Shown: in pieces, positions 18,755 through 27,865 of the stretch
Layout of the letters: each line of letters starts with the position of its first letter
How positions within the stretch are numbered: position 1 is the first letter of the stretch
DNA from: an uncultured Planktomarina sp.
Lineage (GTDB): Bacteria > Pseudomonadota > Alphaproteobacteria > Rhodobacterales > Rhodobacteraceae
Direction: 5' to 3'
Length of the DNA: 64,000 nt
Assembly: GCA_905182455.1 (NCBI GenBank)
Contig: CAJJBJ010000002.1
Span: forward strand, 434,001-498,000
Position numbers and translations under genes: made by a program
Notes under the pieces: model-generated
Told to the model about the DNA's origin: nothing
Seen by the model: only the letters and a program-made list of their open reading frames with translations
Databases searched by the model: none

Positions 18755-19603
18755 ATGAAATTGGTTCGCTATGGCAATGAGGGCGCAGAGCGTCCCGGGT
18801 TGATCGATGCAAACGGGGTCCTGCGCGACTTATCTGCGCATATTTCAGATATCGACGGGAGCATGCTCAACGACGCGGCGCTCGAGCGTTTGCGCGCCTT
18901 GGACACCGAAGCCCTACCCGCAGTAGACGGCTCCCCACGCTTTGCCCCTGTTGTGGGAAATATCGGGAAGTTCCTATGCATCGGCCTGAACTATTCGGAT
19001 CACGCAGCAGAAACTGGCGCGGCGATCCCCGAGCATCCAATTTTATTTTTTAAAGCCAATTCAGCCATCGTTGGAGCCAATGATGATGTGATCATGCCCC
19101 GCGGCTCCACCCATACGGATTGGGAGGTTGAGCTGGGCGTGGTCATCGGCACCACTGCTAAATATGTCTCCGAACAAGAGGCCCTGTCGCATGTGGCCGG
19201 TTATTGTATCGTCAATGACGTCTCCGAGAGGCATTTCCAAACCCAGCTGACCGGTCAATGGACCAAGGGCAAAAGCTGCGACACCTTCGGCCCCACCGGC
19301 CCATTTTTGGTGACCCGCGACGAGGTCCCAGATCCGCAAGCGTTGGATATGTCTCTCGATGTGAACGGAAAGCGCATGCAAACCGGCAATACCTCCACGA
19401 TGATTTTCAGCGTGGCACAAATCATCAGTCATCTGTCTCAGCTCATGACATTGCACCCGGGCGATATCATCACCACAGGCACGCCTCCCGGTGTTGGCAT
19501 GGGGATCAAGCCAGATCCGGTCTACCTCAAATCCGGTGACGTCATGGAGTTGCACATTTCCGGCCTCGGCCAGCAACGCCAAACTGTCGGGCAAGACGCC
19601 TAG
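18755..19603 (+). CDS. Fumarylacetoacetate hydrolase-family diketo-acid hydrolase
   Basis: 282 residues. The FAH fold starts near residue 70 (KFLCIGLNYSDHAAETGA), with metal ligands in DWEVELGVVIG and NDVSERHFQ, and the late GDIITTGTPPGVGMG loop. The N-terminal 60 residues (MKLVRYGNEGAERPGLID) match the subgroup containing 2,4-diketo-3-deoxy-L-fuconate/rhamnonate hydrolases, which split the diketo acid to pyruvate plus lactate. AGGAG lies six bases before ATG 18755, ten bases after the dehydratase stop. With the SDR and dehydratase it forms a plausible three-step route. Confidence 0.85.
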   Translation: MKLVRYGNEGAERPGLIDANGVLRDLSAHISDIDGSMLNDAALERLRALDTEALPAVDGSPRFAPVVGNIGKFLCIGLNYSDHAAETGAAIPEHPILFFKANSAIVGANDDVIMPRGSTHTDWEVELGVVIGTTAKYVSEQEALSHVAGYCIVNDVSERHFQTQLTGQWTKGKSCDTFGPTGPFLVTRDEVPDPQALDMSLDVNGKRMQTGNTSTMIFSVAQIISHLSQLMTLHPGDIITTGTPPGVGMGIKPDPVYLKSGDVMELHISGLGQQRQTVGQDA

Positions 19604-19667
19604 TGCGCCACGGCCTGCCTTCCATACATTTGTCACCATTCCCCGCGGCACTTTGAAAGGACCCTAC

Positions 19668-20492
19668 ATGGCCAACCTTCTGCGCAAAGCAACAGCATTG
19701 ACCGGCAAATGCCACGACATCACCGCTGAGGACGCAGATTGGGGCTACGTTGGGTTTGGCCTTTATAAGCTGGCCGCAGGCGAAAGCGTGACGGAGGCCA
19801 CAGGCGACCGGGAAGTCATTTTGGTTCTGGTCGAAGGCAAAGCCGAGATCACCGCTGCGGGACATGATTTTGGGGAAATGGGCGAGCGCATGTCAGTGTT
19901 TGAACGCCTACCCCCCCATTGCCTCTATGTGCCCAATGATCAAAACTGGCAGGCCACAGCCACCACAGAATGCACCTTGGCCATCTGCACCGCGCCTGGC
20001 AAAGGGGGCCACAGCGCGCAGCGGCTTGGTCCTGCGGGCATCACCCTCACCCCACGCGGCAAAGGCCAAAACACCCGTTTTATAAATAATATAGCAATGG
20101 AAGATCGCGACGTGGCCGACAGTCTGCTCGTCACAGAGGTCTTCACGCCCGCAGGCAATTGGTCCAGCTACCCCAGCCACCGGCACGATGAAGACACCTA
20201 TCCTGATATGACCTATCTTGAGGAAACCTATTATCACCGCCTCAACCCCGCTCAAGGCTTCGCAGTGCAAAGGGTCTACACGGAAGATGGGTCGCTCGAT
20301 GAAACTATGTCCGCGGCTGATGGTGATGTGGTCTTGGTGCCCAAGGGCCACCACCCCTGCGCCGCCCCCTATGGCTATGACCTTTACTACCTCAACGTGA
20401 TGGCCGGGCCCCTGCGTAAATGGCGCTTCAAAAACGATCCCGCCCATGATTGGATTGCGCAACGCGATGCAGATGCTACCACCACAGGCTAA
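19668..20492 (+). CDS. iolB: 5-deoxy-glucuronate isomerase family (IolB/KduI fold)
   Basis: 274-residue double cupin of the IolB family, which isomerises 5-deoxy-D-glucuronate in myo-inositol catabolism. Metal and fold motifs: WSSYPSHRHDEDT, LEETYYHRLNPAQGFAVQRV, LVPKGHHPCAAPYGYDLYYL and LNVMAGPLRKW. The start ATG 19668 (MANLLRKATAL) fits the family, and AAAGGACC lies upstream. No iolC, iolD, iolE or iolG is in the window, so its presence 64 bases after the FAH hydrolase is unusual; it may act on a related deoxy-uronate in this pathway (inference). Confidence 0.85.
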   Translation: MANLLRKATALTGKCHDITAEDADWGYVGFGLYKLAAGESVTEATGDREVILVLVEGKAEITAAGHDFGEMGERMSVFERLPPHCLYVPNDQNWQATATTECTLAICTAPGKGGHSAQRLGPAGITLTPRGKGQNTRFINNIAMEDRDVADSLLVTEVFTPAGNWSSYPSHRHDEDTYPDMTYLEETYYHRLNPAQGFAVQRVYTEDGSLDETMSAADGDVVLVPKGHHPCAAPYGYDLYYLNVMAGPLRKWRFKNDPAHDWIAQRDADATTTG

Positions 20493-21028
20493 ACAGACCG
20501 TCATCTCGCTCTGTTCGCCAAAATCCGATCTTCTTCTGGCCAGAAATACTCAAACACTTAGGCTGCCGCAGGCCCAGATCCACCCTATTTTTCAACACCA
20601 GCTGCCAACCATCTATTTGGGTGGCGTCTGAGCGATGACCGCCATCTCTTCCATCCAAAATCCGGGTACAACTTTTTAAGCAGAGCTTATTGCCATCAGC
20701 ATCCCCACCACAGAATCCCTGCGCGTCTTTGGGGGCAGATGCGGCCTATCGCACCTTGTTGTCTGCCGGCACTCGCCCGCATTTCATTGGATATTATGTC
20801 TAGCATATGGCGCTCAAAAGTCGACCTTGAAATGATTGCAAAGGCGTGGAGAAAGCTGCCTTTCGGGTCAAATTTGTCGTCTTGGTCAACGATACGCTCC
20901 AGATTAATGATCACGGAATAGAAAATTTTTAAATGAAGTAGGCACCGAAAAACGACGCTAGGCCTCGACGCAGGCAAAAAGGCTGCACCCTTACGGAATA
21001 CAGCCTCATTTAAAAATATTTATGTGGC
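20493..21028. other. 536-base gene-poor interval between iolB and ndk
   Basis: No convincing gene is seen. A minus-strand frame at 20696-20977 (about 93 codons) has no recognisable domain and a weak start. Another minus-strand frame near 20510-20570 reads FEYFWPEEDRILANRAR before a stop and looks like a protein C-terminus without a body. The interval may hold decayed gene pieces. The ndk terminator occupies its right edge. Confidence 0.4.
20975..21006 (-). terminator. Rho-independent terminator after ndk
   Basis: On the minus strand AGGCTG pairs with CAGCCT around a 15-base loop that can pair further inside, and TTTTTG follows. It lies 22 bases after the ndk stop codon. Confidence 0.6.
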
Positions 21029-21451
21029 TTAACCCACCAGTTCCAGACCGGAAAAGAAATACGCAATTTCCAATGCAGCGGTTTCAGGAGCGTCAGAACC
21101 ATGCACGGAGTTTTCGCCCATTGATTCTGCAAAATCAGCGCGGATTGTGCCTGCTGCGGCGTCTGCTGGATTGGTCGCACCCATCACTTCGCGGTTTTTA
21201 GCAATGGCGCCTTCGCCTTCCAAAACCTGAGCCACGATTGGCGCAGAAGCCATGAATTCGCACAATTCACCATAAAACGGGCGGTCTTTGTGCACTGAGT
21301 AGAACTCGCCGGCTTGCGCTATGGTCAAGTGAATGCGCTTTTGAGCAACAATACGCAGGCCTGCGTCTTCAAATTTTGCATTGATTTTACCAGTCAGGTT
21401 GCGGCGTGTTGCGTCTGGTTTGATGATTGAGAATGTGCGTTCCAAAGCCAT
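21029..21451 (-). CDS. ndk: Nucleoside diphosphate kinase
   Basis: 140 residues, the normal length. It equilibrates NTP and NDP pools through a phospho-histidine. The N-terminus [13 protein letters not shown] and the catalytic-His segment [20 protein letters not shown] are intact. ATG 21451 is chosen because the longer frame to 21595 adds residues outside the family fold. It is divergent from the ABC-F gene, 121 bases apart, and is followed by its own terminator. Confidence 0.95.
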   Translation of the reverse strand: MALERTFSIIKPDATRRNLTGKINAKFEDAGLRIVAQKRIHLTIAQAGEFYSVHKDRPFYGELCEFMASAPIVAQVLEGEGAIAKNREVMGATNPADAAAGTIRADFAESMGENSVHGSDAPETAALEIAYFFSGLELVG

Positions 21452-21572
21452 TTTAGTCGTCCTTTTGTATGTTTGGTTGTGATGTTGAATTGTCTGGCCG
21501 CGCGTTAGCATGGCACAGGCGCGATGAAAAGGTATGATTGACGCCCGGTCAAAGCTAGGCCATGGGTGCGGC

Positions 21573-23420
21573 ATGTTAAAAATCCAAGATATCACCTATG
21601 CCATCGACGGTCGCCGTCTGTTTGAAAACGCCAGCGCCACCATTCCAACCGGCCATAAAGTTGGCTTTGTAGGTCCTAACGGGACCGGTAAAACTACGCT
21701 TTTTCGCATTATTCGCGGCGAGCTAGCCTTGGAGGGTGGGGAAATTGAGCTGCCACGTCGGGCCAAGATCGGCGGCGTGGCGCAAGAAGCGCCTGCAAAT
21801 AATCTGTCACTGTTGGAAACTGTGTTGGCCGCCGACATCGAGCGAGCCACGCTTTTGTCCGATACCAGCCAAGACCCAAATAGAATCGCCGAAGTGCAAA
21901 CCCGTTTAGCCGACATCGATGCATGGTCTGCTGAAGGTCGCGCCTCCGCCATCCTAAAAGGCCTCGGCTTTGATGAGGCCGCGCAAAAGCGCCCCTGTGC
22001 CGATTTCTCAGGTGGCTGGCGCATGCGCGTGGCCTTGGCCGCAGTATTGTTTTCAGCCCCAGATATTTTGCTGCTCGATGAGCCAACCAACTATCTTGAT
22101 TTAGAAGGCACCATTTGGCTAGAGTCTTTTCTTGCACGCTATCCGCATACAGTTGTTGTGATCAGCCACGACCGCGATTTGCTCAACCGCGCGGTTGGTG
22201 GAATTTTACACCTCGAGAATAAGCAATTGACCTTCTATCAAGGCAATTACGATACATTCGCAAAAACCCGCGCCGCGAAACGTGCGGTTCAAGCCGCCGC
22301 TGCAAAAAAGCAAACCGCGCAACGCGACCATTTGCAAAGCTTTGTAGATCGCTTCAAAGCCAAGGCCTCAAAAGCCAAACAGGCGCAATCTCGGGTGAAA
22401 GCCTTGGAACGTATGGAGCTGATCACACCGCCGGAGGAAGTCGCAAAGCGCGTATTCACCTTCCCGCAGCCTGAGGAGCTGTCGCCGCCAATTGTGGCGA
22501 TTGAAAACGGTGCGGTGGGCTATGGCGGGCCAGATATTCTGTCTCAGCTGGAACTGCGTATTGACCAAGATGATCGCATCGCGCTTTTGGGCAAAAACGG
22601 TGAGGGCAAGTCAACTCTGTCGAAATTGATCTCTGATCGTCTAAAAACCTCCTCTGGTCGTCTCGTAACCCATAATAAATTGCGCATCGGGTATTTTGCC
22701 CAGCATCAGGTGGATGAACTACATCTCGATGAAACTCCATTGCAACACCTGCAATCGGAACGCCCGGATCACAGCCCAGCCCGTTTGCGCGCCGTGTTGG
22801 CTGGCTTTGGCTTGGGGCCAGATCAAGTTGATACAGTGGTGGGTCGCCTTTCTGGTGGTCAGAAAGCCCGGCTTTCGCTGCTGCTGGCCACATTAGACGC
22901 GCCGCATCTGTTGATCTTGGATGAGCCGACCAACCACCTTGATATTGAGAGCCGCGAAGCGCTGGTGCAAGCGCTGACCACCTATTCCGGTGCCGTCATT
23001 TTGGTCAGCCACGACATGCATCTTTTGTCGTTGGTGGCGGACCGCCTCTGGCTGGTGTCAGACGGACGCGTTACCCCCTTTGAACAAGATTTGGCTGCCT
23101 ACCGCGCCTTCCTGCTCGGTGGGCCGGCACAGAAAAAGCCTTCCGAAAAATACAAAACAAAGGTCAAAAAATTTGGTCGCGAGCATCTGATCGCAGCGCG
23201 TAATGAAGTGCGGCGAAGCGAAGAGCGGATCGAGAAAATTACTCAGATGCACAGTAAGTTGCAGGAAAAACTGGCCGATCCAAAACTTTACGAAGATCAC
23301 AACGCAGTAGATCTCGCCGTTTGGCAGAAAAAGTTCCACGAAATCGAGACCGCTCTTGTGCGGGCGGAAAAGCTCTGGATTACGGCAACCGATACTGTGG
23401 AGAAAATGGAAAATGTCTAA
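21573..23420 (+). CDS. ABC-F family ATPase
   Basis: 615-residue soluble twin-ABC protein of the ABC-F family (Uup/YheS-like), without membrane segments. Domain 1 has Walker A GPNGTGKT, signature DFSGGWRMR and Walker [12 protein letters not shown]. Domain 2 has [17 protein letters not shown] and [12 protein letters not shown] charged linker (about 240-300) and a C-terminal coiled coil (about 535-615) complete the fold. ABC-F proteins act at the ribosome or in DNA-associated roles; which applies here is unclear. ATG 21573 ([10 protein letters not shown]) is the natural start. The 3' end overlaps marC by eight bases. Confidence 0.88.
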   Translation: MLKIQDITYAIDGRRLFENASATIPTGHKVGFVGPNGTGKTTLFRIIRGELALEGGEIELPRRAKIGGVAQEAPANNLSLLETVLAADIERATLLSDTSQDPNRIAEVQTRLADIDAWSAEGRASAILKGLGFDEAAQKRPCADFSGGWRMRVALAAVLFSAPDILLLDEPTNYLDLEGTIWLESFLARYPHTVVVISHDRDLLNRAVGGILHLENKQLTFYQGNYDTFAKTRAAKRAVQAAAAKKQTAQRDHLQSFVDRFKAKASKAKQAQSRVKALERMELITPPEEVAKRVFTFPQPEELSPPIVAIENGAVGYGGPDILSQLELRIDQDDRIALLGKNGEGKSTLSKLISDRLKTSSGRLVTHNKLRIGYFAQHQVDELHLDETPLQHLQSERPDHSPARLRAVLAGFGLGPDQVDTVVGRLSGGQKARLSLLLATLDAPHLLILDEPTNHLDIESREALVQALTTYSGAVILVSHDMHLLSLVADRLWLVSDGRVTPFEQDLAAYRAFLLGGPAQKKPSEKYKTKVKKFGREHLIAARNEVRRSEERIEKITQMHSKLQEKLADPKLYEDHNAVDLAVWQKKFHEIETALVRAEKLWITATDTVEKMENV

Positions 23421-24054
23421 TGTTATGGATTATGCGGTGCTGTTTACGGCCTTTGCCACTCTGTTTGTGGTTATTGATCCGATTGGTTTGGCGCCGGTAT
23501 TTGTAGCGCTCACCCAGGGCATGGCGCCGAAAAAGCGCAAGGCCATCGCCCTGCGCGCCTGCATCATAGCCTTTTTCATCCTCTCGCTGTTTGGCTTGCT
23601 GGGCGAATCAGTTTTGAGCTTTGCGGGCATCTCTATGCCGGCTTTCCAAATTGCGGGTGGGGTGTTGTTGTTTCTCACCGCACTTGAAATGTTGTTTGAA
23701 CTGCGCGGCAAACGCCGCAGTGACAAGGGCGATGACAGTGAAGAAGATGACCGAGACCCTTCAGTCTTTCCTCTGAGCATCCCGTTGATCGCTGGGCCTG
23801 GAGCCATTGCGTCGATGATTTTGTTGACCAATGAAGCGCAGGGCCGTGTGTGGCAATTTGCAGGTGTTTTTAGTGCAATGTTTGTAGTCGTATTGGCTGT
23901 GATGGCGTTGTTCATGATGGCAGGCTTCATGGAGCGCGCTCTGGGCAAAACTGGGATTTTGGTTGTGAGCCGGGTTTTGGGCATGCTTTTGGCCGCGCTG
24001 GCGGTCCAGTTTATTTTAAACGGTCTCACTGGCTTTGGCATTGCAATCAGCTAA
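23413..24054 (+). CDS. MarC/UPF0056 family membrane protein
   Basis: 213 residues with about six hydrophobic segments and the family opening TLFVVIDPIGLAPVFVALTQ. The second conserved half includes PLSIPLIAGPGAIASMIL. A charged cytoplasmic loop (RGKRRSDKGDDSEEDDRD) separates the two halves. The function of MarC proteins is unknown; the name does not show antibiotic resistance. ATG 23413 overlaps the ABC-F stop, with ATG 23422 as an alternative. Confidence 0.85.
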   Translation: MSNVMDYAVLFTAFATLFVVIDPIGLAPVFVALTQGMAPKKRKAIALRACIIAFFILSLFGLLGESVLSFAGISMPAFQIAGGVLLFLTALEMLFELRGKRRSDKGDDSEEDDRDPSVFPLSIPLIAGPGAIASMILLTNEAQGRVWQFAGVFSAMFVVVLAVMALFMMAGFMERALGKTGILVVSRVLGMLLAALAVQFILNGLTGFGIAIS

Positions 24055-24088
24055 TTTGTCCCCATCTTAAGCCACAGGGAGACCTGAT

Positions 24089-24661
24089 ATGGGCGATACA
24101 CTTGCAAGCTTTGGTTATTTGGCCATTTTATTGGTAGCCGTAGCCGGTTGGTTTATGGCCACAAACCGCCCTTCTGTCGGAAGATCACTGCAAATGGCGC
24201 TGGTTTGGGGCATGATATTCATGGGTGGCATGGCGATATATGGCATGTGGCATGACATCTCCCGCAACTACGCCATCCAAGTCAGCAGCGATGGTGGCGC
24301 CATCACCCTACCGCGCGAACGTGACGGGCATTATTATGTGACAGCTGAAATCAATGGGGTGGATATCAATTTCTTGGTCGATACCGGCGCCAGTGATCTG
24401 GTACTTAGCCGCGCAGATGCGCAACGGGTCGGGATTGATGTGGATGCCCTGCCCTTTTTGGGCAGCGCCAATACCGCTAATGGCACAGTGCCCATTGCCT
24501 ATACACGCCTCAATCAAGTCCGGCTCGGCCCCCATCTCGATCGCGACGTTTCAGCCTCGGTTAATGGCGGCGAAATGAAAAAAAGCCTTCTTGGCATGAG
24601 CTATTTGGGCAAATATGACCGCATCGAAATTCTAGGTGATCGGTTAGTTTTGAATCGGTAA
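24089..24661 (+). CDS. Membrane-anchored retropepsin-like aspartic protease
   Basis: 190 residues of the clan AA aspartic protease family (TIGR02281-like, related to Caulobacter PerP). Two N-terminal membrane segments (about 7-25 and 33-52) precede a single retropepsin domain with catalytic FLVDTGASDLVLS near residue 97 and a flap and C-terminal LLGMSYLGKYDRIEI. As one lobe it should dimerise. A GGGAGA-type Shine-Dalgarno lies before ATG 24089. It is convergent with holC. Confidence 0.82.
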   Translation: MGDTLASFGYLAILLVAVAGWFMATNRPSVGRSLQMALVWGMIFMGGMAIYGMWHDISRNYAIQVSSDGGAITLPRERDGHYYVTAEINGVDINFLVDTGASDLVLSRADAQRVGIDVDALPFLGSANTANGTVPIAYTRLNQVRLGPHLDRDVSASVNGGEMKKSLLGMSYLGKYDRIEILGDRLVLNR

Positions 24662-24678
24662 AGCCTTCAGTTACGGGT

Positions 24679-25143
24679 TCAAACGGCGGCTTTTTCAGCC
24701 TGAAGCTCCCAATTACCCTCAGCCTGGCTCCAATATTTGGCAGCAAGCCCAGCTTGGGTGAGGGTTTTCCATTGGCTGCGGGCGTTTTGCAGATCAGCGC
24801 TGTTATCGTTTTGAAACAGGATGCAGACCCGTTTGGCCTGCGTCACTTCTTCGGCTGACACCTCGGCACCTGCAATGCAGATCAGGCAGTCATGGGGATG
24901 GGTTTGCCCCGCGAGCGCCAGTAAGATCGGTTGCTCCGCCTCACCCGCTTCACCGGCCAAACCATGGGGTAAGAAAGCCTCCGAAGGGCCCTGCCAAAGT
25001 TTGTCATTCAGCAAGGCAAGCCCTTGGGCCTCGGCGCCACGGATCACCACCCGCCAGCTGTTAGCCAAGCATTTGCCAAGCAAGGGCAGTAGAGCTTGAT
25101 CAACAGTCTGACGTGTTAGGTGGTAGAAATAGACTTCACTCAC
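24679..25143 (-). CDS. holC: DNA polymerase III chi subunit
   Basis: 154-residue HolC/chi protein of the clamp-loader complex, which contacts SSB. It opens SEVYFYHLTRQTVDQALLPLL and includes the conserved CLANSWRVVIRG and the Trp near GPSEAFLPHG. The start is GTG 25143, overlapping the pepA stop by eight bases, the usual arrangement in this order; the longer frame to 25179 would run further into pepA. Confidence 0.87.
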   Translation of the reverse strand: MSEVYFYHLTRQTVDQALLPLLGKCLANSWRVVIRGAEAQGLALLNDKLWQGPSEAFLPHGLAGEAGEAEQPILLALAGQTHPHDCLICIAGAEVSAEEVTQAKRVCILFQNDNSADLQNARSQWKTLTQAGLAAKYWSQAEGNWELQAEKAAV

Positions 25144-26623
25144 CCGTCGCTTCCTCTTGCGGTTCGTAGTGATCCGCAATCATGCGGTTCAAAGCGCGTA
25201 CGCCCCAGCCGGTGGCCCCTTTGGGTGAAAATGCGCTTTCAGAGGCAATGGAGGCCACGCCTGCAATGTCGAGATGCGCCCAAGGCATATCCTCTTTGAC
25301 AAAACGCTGCAAAAACTGGCCCGCAGTGATAGAACCTGCGGCCCGAGAGCCCACGTTTTTCATATCTGCAATCCGCGATTTGAGCATTTTATCGTAGGCG
25401 GGAGCCAAAGGCATACGCCACGCGCCTTCTCCCTCAGCATCAGCGGAATTGATGAACTGCTTACACAGCTGGTCATTGTTGGAAAACACACCTGCCATTT
25501 CATGTCCCAAGCCCACAATGATCGCACCAGTTAAGGTCGCAAGATTGATCATGCCCGTGGGAGCAAAGCGCTCTTGGGTGTACCATAGTATATCTGCCAA
25601 AACGAGCCTGCCCTCAGCATCGGTATTGATCACTTCAACCGTGTCGCCCTTCATGGATTTAACCACATCGCCGGGGCGCACCGCATTGCCCGATGGCATA
25701 TTCTCCACCAAGCCCACAACGCCAACAACATTGGCTTTGGCCTTACGCAGGGCCAGAGCCTTCATGGCACCAGCCACAACGCCCGCGCCGCCCATATCCA
25801 TGGTCATATCTTCCATGCCGGCTGCAGGTTTTAACGAAATCCCACCGGTGTCAAAGACGACACCCTTACCCACAAGCGCAAAAGGCGCTCCATCGCCACC
25901 ACCGTTCCATTGCATCACAACCACTTTTGACGGGCTGTCAGAGCCTTGGCCCACGCAAAGCAGCGTGCGCATGCCCAGTTTTTCCAACGCAGGTTCGTCC
26001 AAAACTTCAACCGTGATGCCCAATTTAGACAGCGCAGAGAGTTGTTTGGCGAATGTGGTAGTGGTCAAGACATTGGCTGGGGCATTGATTAGATCACGGG
26101 TGAAAAATACCCCTTCCACAACCGCCATCTTAAGGTCAATCTCAGCCACTTGATTTTCAAGTTCTTGCACCATGACCCGGACATCCAAAGGCTTGGGGTT
26201 AGTGTTGGTTTTTTGGTCGAGATATTCGTAATTGCGCATGGCCATGCCTTCGACCAAATCTGCAATCCGTTTGAATTTTCCGCCGGCCAGCAAGATGTTT
26301 TCGCATTTTGCGGTTTTGGCAATTTCAACGCCACAGCTGCGCGCGTCCGCCACGCTGGCATTGCCGTTGATTTTGGCTACAGTCACAGATTTTGCATTTA
26401 AACCGGTAGGATAGGCTAAAGATAAAACTTTGCCCAGAGCCAGATCATCAAAACCCTTTGATCCTAAGAAACGTCCCAGCGCGCCTTTGGTGGCCTTGTT
26501 AATACGCCGTGCCACGGCATCCAATTTAGCGTCACCTGGCACCAAAATTACAATTTGACCGTCACAGTCTAACACAGTGTCAAAATCCGTTTCTATAACT
26601 GAAAATTTTGGGAGCGGTGTCAT
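25136..26623 (-). CDS. pepA: Leucyl aminopeptidase (M17)
   Basis: 495 residues, the usual length. It is a cytosolic two-metal M17 peptidase that removes N-terminal residues from peptides. The catalytic domain shows GKGVVFDTGGISLKPAAGM, MDMGGAGVVAGAMKALA and the signature NTDAEGRLVLADILW; all metal-ligand motifs are intact. It is divergent from lptF (123-base spacer) and overlaps holC. Confidence 0.95.
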   Translation of the reverse strand: MTPLPKFSVIETDFDTVLDCDGQIVILVPGDAKLDAVARRINKATKGALGRFLGSKGFDDLALGKVLSLAYPTGLNAKSVTVAKINGNASVADARSCGVEIAKTAKCENILLAGGKFKRIADLVEGMAMRNYEYLDQKTNTNPKPLDVRVMVQELENQVAEIDLKMAVVEGVFFTRDLINAPANVLTTTTFAKQLSALSKLGITVEVLDEPALEKLGMRTLLCVGQGSDSPSKVVVMQWNGGGDGAPFALVGKGVVFDTGGISLKPAAGMEDMTMDMGGAGVVAGAMKALALRKAKANVVGVVGLVENMPSGNAVRPGDVVKSMKGDTVEVINTDAEGRLVLADILWYTQERFAPTGMINLATLTGAIIVGLGHEMAGVFSNNDQLCKQFINSADAEGEGAWRMPLAPAYDKMLKSRIADMKNVGSRAAGSITAGQFLQRFVKEDMPWAHLDIAGVASIASESAFSPKGATGWGVRALNRMIADHYEPQEEATGE

Positions 26624-26746
26624 AGAAGTTCCTTTTCAAAAGTTGATGGGCAAAGCCTAGCCTGTGTATGCGATATTGACCAGATTCATGTTTCTGTTTT
26701 GATCAAATTCCTTTAGCAGGGATACAAAGGTCACTCCGGGGGGACA

Positions 26747-27865
26747 ATGGCGCGGATCAACACATATATTCTCAAGCAATTGCTAGCCCTGTTTGGCTTT
26801 TTTGCGTTGGTCTTGGTGTTGATCTATTGGATCAACCGGGCCGTGCGCCTGTTCGACCGTTTGATCGCCGACGGCCAATCGGCCATGGTCTTTTTGGAAC
26901 TCACCTCCCTGACCCTACCTTGGATGATTTCTGTGATCGCACCCATCGCCGGATTTGCCGCTGTGGTCTATGTGGTAAATCGGTTGGCCTCTGACAGTGA
27001 ATTGGTGATTTTAAATATGGCCGGCCTGTCCGCCAGTGCCATTGCAAAGCCCGTTTGGATATTCGCCATTAGCTTGGCGGGTTTGATTATGGTTTTGAGC
27101 AATATTTTGGTGCCCATCAGCCAAGCGCAATTGCATCAGCGGCAATTGGAAGTGGCCGAAAACCTGACGGCGCGCTTGCTGACCGAGGGGACATTCCTCA
27201 CCCCAAGTGACGATGTAACCTTTTATCTGCGCCAAATCACCGCCGAAGGTGAGCTTGAGGGGGTGTTTCTACATGACACCTCTGATCGCAGTAAAAGCCT
27301 CACCTACTCCGCCGCAAAAGCCTTTTTGGTGCGCTCCGATGTTGGACCCCGTTTAGTGCTGATCGATGGGCTAATTCAAAACCTTGATCTTTTTACCGAC
27401 AGGCTGACCGTGACAAAATTCAATGATTTTGTCATCAATATCGGCCAGATTGTTAGCCCACGCTCTAAAGCGCAAAAAAATATAGACCATTTCACCAGTT
27501 TTGAAATTTTGGATCATATCATCAAGGGCACAGCCCCACGTGGCATAACAGCCTTTGGGGCCGTTTTTACCCTGCATCAGCGCATCACAGCACCTTTATT
27601 GAGCATTTTTTCGGTGCTCATTGGCTATGCCGTGATGGTCACGGCACCGTTTAGTCGCTTTGGGCTTTGGCGCCCGGTTTTAACAGCGGTATTTTATTTG
27701 ATTATCTTGAAATTTTTAGAGGGTCTTTGCCTGGACTATGTGCGCCGGGCCGAAGGGACGGTTTGGGTCATGTACCTGCCCTTGTTCTTTGGCTTTCTAT
27801 CGGCCTACAGCATCATCCTGAGCCGTGACCGACCTTGGGCTAAATCCCAGGAGGCCGTGCAATGA
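26747..27865 (+). CDS. lptF: LPS export permease LptF
   Basis: 372-residue inner-membrane subunit of the LptB2FG transporter that extracts LPS toward the LptA bridge. Three N-terminal membrane segments, a periplasmic beta-jellyroll (about 130-265) and three C-terminal segments fit the family. It opens MARINTYILKQLLALFGFF, preceded by GGGGGG. The stop overlaps the lptG start by four bases. Confidence 0.9.
   Translation: MARINTYILKQLLALFGFFALVLVLIYWINRAVRLFDRLIADGQSAMVFLELTSLTLPWMISVIAPIAGFAAVVYVVNRLASDSELVILNMAGLSASAIAKPVWIFAISLAGLIMVLSNILVPISQAQLHQRQLEVAENLTARLLTEGTFLTPSDDVTFYLRQITAEGELEGVFLHDTSDRSKSLTYSAAKAFLVRSDVGPRLVLIDGLIQNLDLFTDRLTVTKFNDFVINIGQIVSPRSKAQKNIDHFTSFEILDHIIKGTAPRGITAFGAVFTLHQRITAPLLSIFSVLIGYAVMVTAPFSRFGLWRPVLTAVFYLIILKFLEGLCLDYVRRAEGTVWVMYLPLFFGFLSAYSIILSRDRPWAKSQEAVQ

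Noticed and set aside
23413-24054. Multidrug resistance function implied by the MarC name
   Set aside because: MarC family membership does not establish antibiotic resistance; nothing in the context supports it.
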